From VAZQ01 sp036555745 (GTDB lineage Bacteria; Pseudomonadota; Alphaproteobacteria; Rhizobiales; Xanthobacteraceae), in NCBI GenBank assembly GCA_036555745.1, contig DATBKV010000138.1:62001-126000 (forward strand): 64,000 nucleotides of DNA, written 5' to 3'. The notes beneath the pieces were generated by a model. The model saw only the letters and a list, made by a program, of their open reading frames with translations. It had not been told where the DNA came from and searched no databases. Below are positions 28,369-37,165 of this stretch, in pieces. Position numbers and translations under genes: made by a program. Each line of letters begins with the position of its first letter. Position 1 is the first letter of the stretch.

Positions 28369-28486
28369 GATGTCATTGCCCGCAAAAGCGGGCAATCCAG
28401 GAAACACCGCACGAGGTTAATGGCGGCTGCGCGCTCGAGTTCCTGGTTCGCTGGATACTGGATGCCCGCTTGCGCGGGCATGACGG
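28369..28486. repeat. Intergenic palindromic repeat, copy E
   Basis: ATGTCATTGCCCGCAAAAGC through GGGCAATCCAGGAAAC (28370-28405) is the inverted partner of ATACTGGATGCCCGCTTGCG through CGGGCATGACGG (28455-28486). This is the best preserved copy. Each half also folds on itself (CCCGC-TTG-CGCGGG). It lies 5 bp after the cupin stop. Confidence 0.8.
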
Positions 28487-28510
28487 CCTTGAGGTTTACC
28501 GGATTCGAAC

Positions 28511-29908
28511 GTGCAACCCGTTGATCTCGTCATCTCGGATATCGACTGGCTGATCACGATCGACGCCGAGCGCCGCATTATTCGCGACGCGAGCGTTGCC
28601 GTGGACCAGGGCAGGATCGTTGCCGTGGACAAGTCCACGGAGATCGCCCGGCAGTTCGCCAGCCGGCAGGCAATCGACGGCCGCGGCACGGTAGGGACGC
28701 CGGGCTTCATCGACTGCCATCTGCACTCCTCGTTTGCGCTGTCGCGCGGGCTTGCCGACGAGGCCAATGCCCAATCCTTCCTGTTCGATCGGATGTATCC
28801 CTACGAGGCGGCACTCGCGAGCGAGGACGTGCGCACCGCGGCGACGCTGGCGGCTGCCGAGCTGCTCAAGCACGGGGTCACCTGTTTCATCGATCCCGGC
28901 AATTATCACCCGGAGGCCTCGGTCGAGGGCGTCATGGCGAGTGGTATCCGCGCCATCGTGTCGCGCTCCTCGTTCGACCTGACAAAATCAGTGCTGGGAA
29001 TCCTTCCCGAGCGCATGATCGAATCGACGACGGTGGCGTTGGAGCGCGCCGAGGAGGTGCTTGCACGCTATGCCAATTCGGGCAATCCGCGGCTTTCCGC
29101 CAGCGCCTCGTTCCGCGGGCTCAACAATGCCTCCGACGAGTTGATCCTCGGACTCGATCGACTGGCGCGCAAATACGGCACGCTGTTGCAGACGCATGCC
29201 TGCTTCAGCTACTCGACGCACGATTCGAGCGTGGCGCGCACCGGCATGGCTGAGATCGAGCGGCTTGAGGCGCTCGGCGTCCTCGACGAGCGCATGCTGA
29301 TCGTGCATTCGGGCTGGCTCGAGCCGGAAGAAGTGGCGCTCCTGGCCAAGCGCAAGCCGTCGCTGGTCTGCGCCCCGAGCTCGAGCCTGCACAATGGCTA
29401 CGGCAACTTCCTGTTCGGCAAGCTGCCGGAGCTCCTCGCCCTTGGTGTCAACGTGGCAATCGGCTCGGATCATGCCAGTTCCGGCATCGTCGATATGCCG
29501 CAGGAGGTCCGCCTCGCCTGCTGCTGTTACAAGGAGACGCGGATCAATCCGCGCGTCATGCCGCCCGAGATCGGGCTTGAGATGGCGACGCGCAATGGCG
29601 CAAGAGCGGCCCAGTGGGGCGATCGCATCGGCTCGATCGAGGTTGGCAAGGAAGCCGACATCGTGCTGTTCGACACCAGCCGCCCGGAATGGCAGCCCCT
29701 GATCAATCCGGTATCCAATCTCGTATACAGCGCGACCGGCGACTCCGTGCGCGACGTGTTCGTCGCAGGCGAGCAGGTGGTCGCCAAGGGGCGCTTGACC
29801 AGAATTGACGAGGAGCGACTTTATCGCGAGATTCCGGTCGCGGTATCGCGCTTGGCCAAGCATCTGGACTTCGCCAAGATGGTTCAATTGCGCTGGCCGG
29901 TGGCGTAG
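28511..29908 (+). CDS. Amidohydrolase family protein (SsnA/AtzA/TrzN-like deaminase or hydrolase)
   Basis: 465 residues. Metal ligands are His70 and His72 (GFIDCHLHSS), a third histidine in LLQTHACFSY, a fourth in MLIVHSGWLE, and the aspartate in AIGSDHASSG, the pattern of mononuclear subtype-III amidohydrolases that deaminate or dechlorinate N-heterocycles. The C-terminal GSIEVGKEADIVLFD closes the small beta-domain. It hydrolyses a C-N bond, probably in or on a heterocyclic ring or an amide. Start GTG 28511 is supported by the in-frame IRDASVAVDQGRIVAV pattern that normally follows some 25 residues in. It opens a plus-strand unit of five genes extending to 34029. Confidence 0.85.
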   Translation: MQPVDLVISDIDWLITIDAERRIIRDASVAVDQGRIVAVDKSTEIARQFASRQAIDGRGTVGTPGFIDCHLHSSFALSRGLADEANAQSFLFDRMYPYEAALASEDVRTAATLAAAELLKHGVTCFIDPGNYHPEASVEGVMASGIRAIVSRSSFDLTKSVLGILPERMIESTTVALERAEEVLARYANSGNPRLSASASFRGLNNASDELILGLDRLARKYGTLLQTHACFSYSTHDSSVARTGMAEIERLEALGVLDERMLIVHSGWLEPEEVALLAKRKPSLVCAPSSSLHNGYGNFLFGKLPELLALGVNVAIGSDHASSGIVDMPQEVRLACCCYKETRINPRVMPPEIGLEMATRNGARAAQWGDRIGSIEVGKEADIVLFDTSRPEWQPLINPVSNLVYSATGDSVRDVFVAGEQVVAKGRLTRIDEERLYREIPVAVSRLAKHLDFAKMVQLRWPVA

Positions 29909-29942
29909 AGGTCGACATAATAACGAGACGCGAGGGAGCTCC

Positions 29943-31517
29943 ATGACCGACGTGTTCGGCAAACACCGGCCGAGCATCCGTTACCAACCGATCGCGGATC
30001 TGCTCGCCTACTACAGCGCGCGCGATCCCGACAAGCCGGCGATTGTCGATCTCGACCAGGACAGCACGATCAGCTTCGGCGCGCTCGAGCAGGCGGTCAC
30101 CGATATCGCCGCTGCGCTCAAGGCTCGCGGCGTCGGCAAGGGCGACCGCGTCTTGCTGCTGTCCGATGAAAACCTCGAAAAGTTGCTGATCTGGCTCGCC
30201 ACCTGGCGGCTGGGCGCGGTGGTCGCCCCGCTCAATATCGAGCTCAATGCGCCGCTGATCGCCGACCTCGCGGCGGCGGTCGCTCCCGTGCTCACGCTGG
30301 TGCACAAGGAGCTCGACGGCGCAGCGCTGCTGGCCGGCAGACCGTTCGTGCGTTTCGGCAGCTATGATGCCAGCGCCGTCAAGGCCGACCCCCAGGATGA
30401 TCTGTTCCGGCCAATGCCACGCGCGATCGCGCCATCGTCGCTGCCAGAGCGCAACGCGGCGGCGGATATCGCCTGCATCTTCTGCACCTCGGGAACCACC
30501 AATCGGCCCAAGGTCGTCGTCTACGACCACTGCGCCTATTGGCTCAACGGGCTCTCGACCCTGGAATGCCTCGGACTGACCGCCGATGACCGTACGCTCG
30601 AATACCGCTCGTTCGGCTGGAACTCGGCCCAGGTACTGAGCCTGATGCCTTTTCTGGAAACCGGGCTGACGCTGCATATCGCCAAACGTTTTTCACATAG
30701 TCGCTTCTTCGAATGGATCCGCAAGCATGGCATCACCTTCGCCGCGGGAGTGCCGACCGTGCTCAACATGCTGCTCAACAAGCCGCTCGGCATCACCGCG
30801 AAGGACGTGCCGACGTTGCGGCTGATGACATGCAGCACCGCTCCGCTCACGCGCGAGCAGTGGCTGCGGTTCGAGGAGATGTACGGCGTCAAGCTGTTGC
30901 AGATGTACGGCATGTCGGAGGCCGGCTGGATGTGCGGCAACCGCCACTACGCCAGCAAGATCGGAACCGTCGGTTTGCCGGCGCTGCACCAGGAGCTTGA
31001 GATCGTCGACAGCGAGGGCAGGCCGTGCCCGCCCGAGGTCGAGGGCGAGGTGACTGCCGGCGGGCCGCATTGCGCGGTCGGTTACCTGCTCGACGACGGC
31101 AGCATCGAGCCGATCCGTGGCAAGCGCATCAAATCCGGCGACCTCGCGGTCATGGATGAGGACGGCTTCATTCGGGTGAGCGGACGGACCAAGGACCTGA
31201 TCATCCGCGGCGGCGTGAACATCGCGCCGCTCGAGATTGACGAGGTGTTGCTCAAGCATCCCGGCGTGCTCGATGCTGCGGCCGTCGGAATACCCGACCC
31301 GATCCTCGGCGAAGAGGTCGCCTGCTACGTGGTGCCACGGCCGGGCGCGCGCCTGAGCGCAGCCGCCGTGATCGAGCATTGCCGCGCGAGCCTTTCGGCG
31401 CCAAAGGTGCCGAAGCAGGTGGTCATGGTATCGGATCTGCCAAAGAGCGATCGTGGGAAGGTCCTACGAGACAAGCTCAAGCAAGACTGGAATGAGCGCA
31501 TGCAGTTGCCGGCATAA
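29943..31517 (+). CDS. AMP-dependent acyl-CoA synthetase/ligase
   Basis: 524 residues, ANL superfamily. The ATP loop reads CTSGTTNRPKVVVYDH, the adenylate region MYGMSEAGWMCG, and the hinge and C-terminal domain RTKDLIIRGGVNIAPLEIDE with the catalytic lysine in SDRGKVLRDKL. It forms a CoA thioester from a carboxylic acid released by the pathway. ATG 29943 lies 35 bp after the amidohydrolase stop behind GAGGGAG; the frame is open from 29805 but that part overlaps the previous gene. It is distinct from the benzoate-type ligase at 5499 (different adenylate motif). The acid used is unknown. Confidence 0.88.
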   Translation: MTDVFGKHRPSIRYQPIADLLAYYSARDPDKPAIVDLDQDSTISFGALEQAVTDIAAALKARGVGKGDRVLLLSDENLEKLLIWLATWRLGAVVAPLNIELNAPLIADLAAAVAPVLTLVHKELDGAALLAGRPFVRFGSYDASAVKADPQDDLFRPMPRAIAPSSLPERNAAADIACIFCTSGTTNRPKVVVYDHCAYWLNGLSTLECLGLTADDRTLEYRSFGWNSAQVLSLMPFLETGLTLHIAKRFSHSRFFEWIRKHGITFAAGVPTVLNMLLNKPLGITAKDVPTLRLMTCSTAPLTREQWLRFEEMYGVKLLQMYGMSEAGWMCGNRHYASKIGTVGLPALHQELEIVDSEGRPCPPEVEGEVTAGGPHCAVGYLLDDGSIEPIRGKRIKSGDLAVMDEDGFIRVSGRTKDLIIRGGVNIAPLEIDEVLLKHPGVLDAAAVGIPDPILGEEVACYVVPRPGARLSAAAVIEHCRASLSAPKVPKQVVMVSDLPKSDRGKVLRDKLKQDWNERMQLPA

Positions 31518-31822
31518 CGTTGGGGAAGCCACCTTATCGCTTGCCCGCTGACACAGCAGCGAATACGGCGCTGAGGGCGCAAGGGGGCGTCGTGACCACT
31601 GACGGGGCCATGCGCCGTTGCCCCACGCCAGGAAAGCTGGTTCTGGTCATCGTTCCCGATCGGTCCCGGCGCTCGCCCTCCCGGACGCGCTGCTTGATGG
31701 TTCCACGGCGTGCCGTGCCCGATCGTGGCAAGTGCACACGCGCCTTGATCGCGGCGGCGGCGCTCGCCATGCTCGGCCTGCGGTAGGCGCCCGCCGGTTT
31801 CGATGCGGAAGGGGAAGACACG
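31518..31822. other. Intergenic region without recognised gene
   Basis: 305 bp between the ligase and YciI-like genes. A possible 88-codon frame (31520-31786) has an arginine-rich, low-information translation and no ribosome site, and looks like chance. No repeat copy, hairpin or promoter stood out. It may hold a promoter for the downstream three genes. Confidence 0.4.
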
Positions 31823-32197
31823 ATGACGCGAGCACGAATTCGCGAGCTGACCAGGACCATGCTGCGCAAGAAGCTCTACGTGGTGCTTTCCAGGGGCGGC
31901 GCGTCGCCCGCAGCGCTCGCAAAGCAGCTGCCGCGCCATCTCGAATACATGATCGGCCTGGAGAAGCGGGGCGTGCTGTTCGCCTCCGGGCCGCTCGCGG
32001 CGGCCGATGGACAGATGCTCGGCGACGGTCTCACCATCCTGCGCGCCTCGAGCGCACAGGCGGCGCGCAAGATCGCTGAAGCCGACCCATTCGTCGTCAA
32101 GAGACTGCGCAGCTTCGAGCTGCGCGAATGGACGGTCATGGAAGGCTCGCTCGGAATCAAGGTCAATTTTTCCGACCAGTCGCTCGAGCTCGCTTGA
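31823..32197 (+). CDS. YciI-like / muconolactone-isomerase-like small protein
   Basis: 124 residues. The central part follows the YciI pattern: an N-terminal strand KKLYVVLSRGG, a helix with LPRHLEYMIGLEKRGVLFASGPL, and DPFVVKRLRSFELREWTVMEG near the end, where the conserved DPF and the strand F-E-x-R-x-W are typical. Members include lyases and dehydrochlorinases acting on ring-derived compounds, but most are uncharacterised. GGAAGGGG lies upstream of ATG 31823. Its stop is 35 bp before the dehydrogenase gene and it travels with the extradiol dioxygenase, so a role in processing a ring-cleavage product is a reasonable guess. Confidence 0.75.
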   Translation: MTRARIRELTRTMLRKKLYVVLSRGGASPAALAKQLPRHLEYMIGLEKRGVLFASGPLAAADGQMLGDGLTILRASSAQAARKIAEADPFVVKRLRSFELREWTVMEGSLGIKVNFSDQSLELA

Positions 32198-32232
32198 AGC
32201 GCGAATGGAGCGGCGGAGAATCGAGGGTAAGC

Positions 32233-33117
32233 ATGGAAACGGTGGGTTTCATCGGTGTCGGCAAGATCGGGTTGCCGATCTGCGAGAACCTGATCAAGAG
32301 CGGCTACCGGGTCCTGGGCTATCGCCGCAGTTCGCTCGCCGAGTTCGAGAAGGCCGGCGGTGTCGCCTCCCGCTCGCCCGAGGAGATCGGCGCGCAGGCG
32401 GACGTCGTGTTCTCCTGTCTGCCCTCGTCGCAGGCGCTCGACGAAGTCGTCCACGGCCCGCACGGCCTGCTCAAGTCCGCGCGTGCCGGCCAGCTCATCG
32501 TCGAACTGGGCTCCCATCCCGTGCCTGACAAGTCACGACATGTGGCGCCGCTGGCGGCCAAGGGTGCCACGTTTGTCGATGGCGAGGTGAGCGGGACCCC
32601 GGGCATGGTGGCCGCGCGCAAAGCGGTGATCTATCTCGCGGGCGACAAGGAAGCATGCACGAAGCTGGAGCGTTTCGTGCGCGGATTTGCCGAGTCCTGC
32701 CTCTATTTTGGAATGTTCGGGGCGGCAAGCCGGGTCAAGCTCGTCAACAATCTGCTCGTCTCGATCAACATCGCCGCGACCGCCGAGGCCATGGCGCTCG
32801 GGCTCAAGGCCGGAGTGGACGTCGACCTGATGATCAAGGCCATTGCCACCGGCAGCGGCGGATCGACCCAGTTCGGCATCCGCGCGCCGTGGATGGCGCA
32901 GCGGCGCTTTCTGCCGGCGCAAGGCACCGTCCCGGCCCTCCAGCACTACTTCGATATGATCGGCGAGTTCGCCGACAGCGTCGGCGTCGCCACGCCGATG
33001 CTCGACCAGGCCATCCAGCTTTATGACAAGTTCGTGGACATGGGGTTGGGCGAGAAGGACGTTGCCGCCATGGTCGACGTCATCGCTGCGCTGCCGCGCG
33101 CCAAGCGCGAGCATTGA
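32233..33117 (+). CDS. NAD(P)-dependent 3-hydroxyisobutyrate dehydrogenase-family oxidoreductase
   Basis: 294 residues. Rossmann motif GFIGVGKIGLPICENLIKSGY at the N terminus (GxGxxG), substrate loop VDGEVSGTPGMVAARKAVIYLAG, and the catalytic helix SRVKLVNNLLVSINIAATAEAMAL containing the family lysine and asparagine. It oxidises a hydroxy acid or reduces a semialdehyde. ATG 32233 follows GAGGGTAA; the frame is open from 32128 but overlaps the YciI-like gene. Next to an extradiol dioxygenase it may process a semialdehyde cleavage product. The exact substrate cannot be assigned. Confidence 0.87.
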   Translation: METVGFIGVGKIGLPICENLIKSGYRVLGYRRSSLAEFEKAGGVASRSPEEIGAQADVVFSCLPSSQALDEVVHGPHGLLKSARAGQLIVELGSHPVPDKSRHVAPLAAKGATFVDGEVSGTPGMVAARKAVIYLAGDKEACTKLERFVRGFAESCLYFGMFGAASRVKLVNNLLVSINIAATAEAMALGLKAGVDVDLMIKAIATGSGGSTQFGIRAPWMAQRRFLPAQGTVPALQHYFDMIGEFADSVGVATPMLDQAIQLYDKFVDMGLGEKDVAAMVDVIAALPRAKREH

Positions 33118-33144
33118 CCGAGCAAACTGATAACGGAGGTTCGC

Positions 33145-34029
33145 ATGATCCGCGTGAAGAAGATCGCCCACGCCGTGTATGAGATGCCGGATGTCGACAA
33201 GCAGGCCGAATATTACACCGAGGTGCTCGGCCTCACGCTTACCGGCAAGGAGAAGGATGCCATCTACCTCGCTTCGACCGTTGATCATCACTCGGTGGTA
33301 TTGCGCAAGGGCCCGCAAGCGAGGTGCGTTTGTCTCGGCTTTCAGATCGCTCCGGACGACGATCTCGACGCGTTCGAGCGCGAGGTCCGCGGCCACGGTA
33401 TCAAGACCGAGCGCCGCAAGGATGCCGAGCCGACGATTGCCGACATGGTCACGTTCCCCGATCCCAAGGGCACGGTCATGGAAGTGTTCAAGCGCGATGC
33501 GTTCGCCGGCCAGCGCTTTCCAAGCAAGGGGATCGTTCCGCACAAGCTTGGCCATGTCGCGTTCTTCGTCACCGACGTCAAGCGCACGACCGACTTTTAC
33601 TGCAACGTGCTCGGCTTTCGCGTCTCCGACTGGATGGGGGACTTTTTCTCGTTCCTGCGTTGCGGGCCCGATCACCATACGATCAACCTGATGCAGACCG
33701 ATGCCGACCGGCATTTTCACACCGCTTTCGAGCTGCGCGACTGGGCCCACCTGCAGACTGCGTGCGATTATCTGAGCCTGCGCGGCTACAAGCTCATCTG
33801 GGGACCGGGCCGGCATGGCATCGGCCACAATCTCTTCGCCTACCACCGCGCGCCGAACGGGTTGATTACCGAGCTGTTCGCGGAGCTTGACCAAGTCAAC
33901 GAGGAGCTCGGCTATTTCGAGCCGCGGCCCTGGCACCGCGACCACCCGCAGCGCCCGAAGACCTGGGCGAAGGACCCCTCGGCCTCCAATCTGTGGGGAA
34001 TCATGCCACCCGACGAAATGATGAAATGA
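33145..34029 (+). CDS. VOC-fold extradiol dioxygenase (type I, catechol 2,3-dioxygenase-like)
   Basis: 294 residues, two VOC domains. By analogy with BphC, metal ligands are His137 (KLGHVAFFV), His192 (RHFHTAFEL) and Glu243 (LITELFAEL). Catalytic residues correspond to His177, His224 and Tyr233 in the signature GPGRHGIGHNLFAYHRAPNG. The spacing between these residues agrees with the known enzymes, so this looks catalytically complete. It would open a catechol-like or dihydroxylated heteroaromatic ring next to the hydroxyls. GGAGG precedes ATG 33145. It is the last catabolic gene of the plus-strand unit. Confidence 0.88.
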   Translation: MIRVKKIAHAVYEMPDVDKQAEYYTEVLGLTLTGKEKDAIYLASTVDHHSVVLRKGPQARCVCLGFQIAPDDDLDAFEREVRGHGIKTERRKDAEPTIADMVTFPDPKGTVMEVFKRDAFAGQRFPSKGIVPHKLGHVAFFVTDVKRTTDFYCNVLGFRVSDWMGDFFSFLRCGPDHHTINLMQTDADRHFHTAFELRDWAHLQTACDYLSLRGYKLIWGPGRHGIGHNLFAYHRAPNGLITELFAELDQVNEELGYFEPRPWHRDHPQRPKTWAKDPSASNLWGIMPPDEMMK

Positions 34030-34081
34030 TCTCGCAGCGCAGCGGGTGTTTGCGCGGTCCAGCGCAAGAGCCGAGAGACCG

Positions 34082-35326
34082 ATGGTGAGGCGGCGGCACG
34101 TCTATCACGTCGCGGGCTACGACCCGATCGATGCCGGCGCGCAATATCGCCGCTTCACGCGCCAGCTCGAGGTCTTCCGACGCACCTGGAACGTGGACGC
34201 GACTTTGTCCGAGCTCGAACAGGCAGCGACGGAACCGCGCGCATTTTGGAGGGTGAAAGCGCACGCCGCCGACTGGCAGGTCGAGGCGTGTCATGAGGTG
34301 CTGATGTGGGACGACATCGTGCGCGGCGATTTCAAGCGCGCGTTGCCGGCGCGGCTTCTCGACGCAGCGCGTGTCTATCTCGACTACATCGCCACCGGCA
34401 CGATGTTTCGGTACATCGCCGCCAATCCGCGCTACGCCATCTTCTTCCTGTTTCCGATTCTCGCTCTGGCGCTGTTCGCTGCCGCCGGCTGGGTCGCCGC
34501 GCGGCTGCTGACCGGATGGATCGGGCTTGAAGGCGCTGCCGCGGCGGTGGTCGGCCTGCTCGCTGGCGCGGCGATATTTTACGCTTTGGTGCAATGGCCC
34601 GGCCGGCGCTGGCGGGTCGAGCAGCTCTTGGACGATTGGATTTGCGCGCACGACTATTTGCACGGCCGCCGGCCTGATATCGACGCGCGACTCGATCGCT
34701 TCGCCGAGACGGTGCTGGCGCGCTTGCGCGCGCCCGCCCTGGATGAGATCGTGCTCGTCGGCCACAGCCTGGGCGCGATGCTCGTACTCGATATCCTAGT
34801 TCGCGCGCTGGCACGCGATCCCCAGCTCGGCCGTCGCGGTACGGCGATTTGCGTGCTCACCGTCGGCGCAACCATTCCGAAATTCGCACTGCATCCGGGT
34901 GCGGAGGAGATGCGGCGCAAGGTCGCCCGCATTGCGGCCGAGCGTTCGATCGCCTGGGCCGAATACCAGGCGCGCGACGACACCATTAGCTTTTACAAAT
35001 TCGACCCGGTCGCGCTGCGACGGATTCCCGGCGACCGGCTCGACGGCAAGCCGGTGATCCGACGCGTGCAAATCCACGACATGCTGCTGCCGGAAACCTT
35101 TGCCCGCTGCCGCCGCAATGTCTTGCGGTTGCATTATCGCTCGGTCATGGCCAACGACCGGCGCGCCGCCTATGATTATTTTATGATGGTATGCGGCCCG
35201 GTGCCGTTCTCGGCTTGGACAACCTCTCCTGCGGGGTTCGTCGATTTCATCGGGCCGGACGGCGGCTATCACGCGCCTTCGGCCTGCCGCACGGCGTCCG
35301 CGCAGGTGTCGCAAGCGTCGCCATGA
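34082..35326 (+). CDS. Membrane-anchored protein with alpha/beta-hydrolase (lipase-like) domain
   Basis: 414 residues. An N-terminal soluble part is followed by two hydrophobic segments (about residues 120-140 and 148-170 of the product) and a lipase-like elbow EIVLVGHSLGAMLVLDIL around residue 235. No clear acid/histidine pair was identified beyond that, so enzymatic activity is uncertain. ATG 34082 was used (GAGAGACC upstream); the open frame begins 36 bp earlier. Its stop overlaps the methyltransferase start (ATGA), so the two are co-translated. Homologues are annotated only as hypothetical in related bacteria as far as I recall. Confidence 0.7.
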   Translation: MVRRRHVYHVAGYDPIDAGAQYRRFTRQLEVFRRTWNVDATLSELEQAATEPRAFWRVKAHAADWQVEACHEVLMWDDIVRGDFKRALPARLLDAARVYLDYIATGTMFRYIAANPRYAIFFLFPILALALFAAAGWVAARLLTGWIGLEGAAAAVVGLLAGAAIFYALVQWPGRRWRVEQLLDDWICAHDYLHGRRPDIDARLDRFAETVLARLRAPALDEIVLVGHSLGAMLVLDILVRALARDPQLGRRGTAICVLTVGATIPKFALHPGAEEMRRKVARIAAERSIAWAEYQARDDTISFYKFDPVALRRIPGDRLDGKPVIRRVQIHDMLLPETFARCRRNVLRLHYRSVMANDRRAAYDYFMMVCGPVPFSAWTTSPAGFVDFIGPDGGYHAPSACRTASAQVSQASP

Positions 35327-35907
35327 CACCGCTCGTCGCCAAGGCGATCTGGCTGCTCGGTGTCATCGGCTGGTTCATCATCCGCTACCCACATGATCGC
35401 AGGGCCCGGCGTGATGGGCGGCTGCGGCGCAGCGACCGCGCCTGCGAACTCGTGCTGATGACGATCTCCGCAGCCGGGCTGGGCGTTGTCCCCGCCGTCT
35501 ACGTGTTCACGAATGCGCCGGATTTCGCCGACTATAGTTTCCATGCTTGGCAGGGGTGGCTCGGCGCCGCGATCTTCGCCGCCGGGCTGTGGCTGTTTTA
35601 TCGCACGCATAAGGACCTCGGGCGCAACTGGTCGGTGACGCTGGAAGTGCGCAAACAGCACGTCCTGGTGACCAATGGCGTCTACAGCCGCGTGCGGCAT
35701 CCGATGTATGGAGCGTTCTGGCTCTGGGCCGTGGCACAGGGGCTGCTGCTGCCGAACTGGATTGCGGGCCCCGCCGGCCTCGTCGGTTTCGGGACGCTGT
35801 TCTTCCTCCGCGTCGGCCGCGAGGAAGCGCTGATGATCGAAACCTTCGGCGACGACTACCGTCGTTACATGGCGCGCACAGCCCGCGTCGTACCAGGCCT
35901 TTACTAG
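35323..35907 (+). CDS. Isoprenylcysteine carboxyl methyltransferase (ICMT)-like membrane protein
   Basis: 194 residues with four to five hydrophobic segments. The C-terminal signature is TNGVYSRVRHPMYGAFWLWA (the RHPxY motif that holds S-adenosylmethionine) and EEALMIETFGDDYRRYMARTARVVP, both typical of the ICMT/phospholipid methyltransferase superfamily. Bacterial members mostly have unknown acceptors. ATG 35323 overlaps the stop of the preceding hydrolase-like gene by 4 bp, which argues for a joint role, perhaps in modifying a lipid. Confidence 0.82.
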   Translation: MTPLVAKAIWLLGVIGWFIIRYPHDRRARRDGRLRRSDRACELVLMTISAAGLGVVPAVYVFTNAPDFADYSFHAWQGWLGAAIFAAGLWLFYRTHKDLGRNWSVTLEVRKQHVLVTNGVYSRVRHPMYGAFWLWAVAQGLLLPNWIAGPAGLVGFGTLFFLRVGREEALMIETFGDDYRRYMARTARVVPGLY

Positions 35908-36031
35908 CGCGCGAAGGGCGGGTAACCGGGTTGTCGCCGGTCGTCCGCAGAGGGCAGAGGTTCGTCCGTCGCTATGATCGGTTATAATGCTCACTCGATG
36001 GCTGAGAAATTCCAGTCAAAGCGAGGGCACC

Positions 36032-36277
36032 ATGAAACGGTTGGTATTGGCAATGCTGCTGGCGACGTTCGCGATCACGTCGGCAGCGGCGCAGGAAGCG
36101 TGCGCAAGCAAGGCAGTCGGCAAAAATGGCAAGCCGCTCGCGGGCGCCGCGAAAGCTAGCTTCTTGGCGAAGTGCAAACGAGAGGCCTGCGCTCCCAAGG
36201 CGATCGGCTCCGACGGTAAACCGCTCAAGGGGGCGGCGAAGAGGAGTTTCATGACCAAGTGCGAAAAGGAAGCGTGA
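36032..36277 (+). CDS. PsiF-repeat secreted protein
   Basis: 81 residues: signal peptide (MKRLVLAMLLATFAITSAAA) followed by two tandem PsiF repeats, ACASKAVGKNGKPLAGAA with SFLAKCKRE, and ACAPKAIGSDGKPLKGAA with SFMTKCEKE. Each repeat has two cysteines. Escherichia coli PsiF is induced by phosphate starvation; the biochemical function is unknown. ATG 36032 was preferred over 35987 because GCGAGGGC lies just upstream and it gives a clean signal peptide. No Pho box was identified. Confidence 0.85.
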   Translation: MKRLVLAMLLATFAITSAAAQEACASKAVGKNGKPLAGAAKASFLAKCKREACAPKAIGSDGKPLKGAAKRSFMTKCEKEA

Positions 36278-36358
36278 CCTCATCTTTGTCAACCGCCAAG
36301 CGGGCCAACGCGCGTCGTAGGAAAAGATGACTTCATAGCGGCGGTGCTTTGGCTGTAC

Positions 36359-37159
36359 TCAGCGCGGACGCTGCAGGGCGGCGACGAAGCGCGCGATGAC
36401 GCTCGCCGGCAGCAGCCTGCACACCAGTACGCTAAAACGGTCGATCCACCGCGGAACGACGATCCGCTTGCCCGCCTTGAAGGCGCGCCATCCCGCCTCG
36501 GCAGTATCTGCAGCATTCGCGCGCGGCATCAGCTTCATCAGGCGGGTTTGCCCAACCGAACACCGGTCGAAGAACGCAGTACGCACGACGCCGGGAGCGA
36601 GGCAGGTAACGGTGACGCCGCTGCCGGCGACCTCGGCCGCGAGCGCGGCGGAAAACGAGTTCACGTAAGCCTTCGAGGCGTAATACACCGCCATGTTCGG
36701 GCCGGTGGCATAGCCGGTGAGCGAGCCCAGATTGAGCACGCCGCCGCGTCCGCGCGCGAGCATGCCGGGAAGAAAGCGCAGCGTGAGCTCGGTCACGGCG
36801 CGAATATTCAAGTCCAGAAGAGCCAATTGCTCGTCGCGGCTGACGCGCGCGGCGGGCCCGAACAGGCCGAAGCCGGCGCTGTTGACCAGGATGTCGCAAT
36901 AAAGCCCGCGCGCGGACAGAGCGGCATCGATTGCGTCGATGGCGCCCGGTGCGAGCAGGTCGAGGGGCAGCGCGGCGGCATGGGCGCCGCCAACGGCGAG
37001 TTCGGCAACGAGGCCGTCGAGCGCCGGCCGGGAGCGCCCGACGAGCAGCAGGAAAGAACCCTCACGCGCTGCGACCCGGGCAATCGCCTGTCCGATCCCG
37101 GACGAGGCTCCGGTCACAACGATCGCGGGCCTCGATCCCTCGCTGCTCTCTGTCGCCAT
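36359..37159 (-). CDS. SDR family NAD(P)-dependent oxidoreductase
   Basis: 266 residues, DltE/YqjQ-like classical SDR. Cofactor motif TGASSGIGQAIA, NSAGFGLFG, and Ser-Tyr-Lys in LNLGSLTGYATGPNMAVYYA followed by SKAYV. The C-terminal third (SVGQTRLMKLMPRANAADTA) is typical of ketoreductase-like SDRs of lipid metabolism. It begins 6 bp after the SGNH hydrolase stop and is the last of three co-transcribed genes with the radical SAM gene. Substrate unknown. Confidence 0.87.
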   Translation of the reverse strand: MATESSEGSRPAIVVTGASSGIGQAIARVAAREGSFLLLVGRSRPALDGLVAELAVGGAHAAALPLDLLAPGAIDAIDAALSARGLYCDILVNSAGFGLFGPAARVSRDEQLALLDLNIRAVTELTLRFLPGMLARGRGGVLNLGSLTGYATGPNMAVYYASKAYVNSFSAALAAEVAGSGVTVTCLAPGVVRTAFFDRCSVGQTRLMKLMPRANAADTAEAGWRAFKAGKRIVVPRWIDRFSVLVCRLLPASVIARFVAALQRPR

Positions 37160-37165
37160 GCGGCT

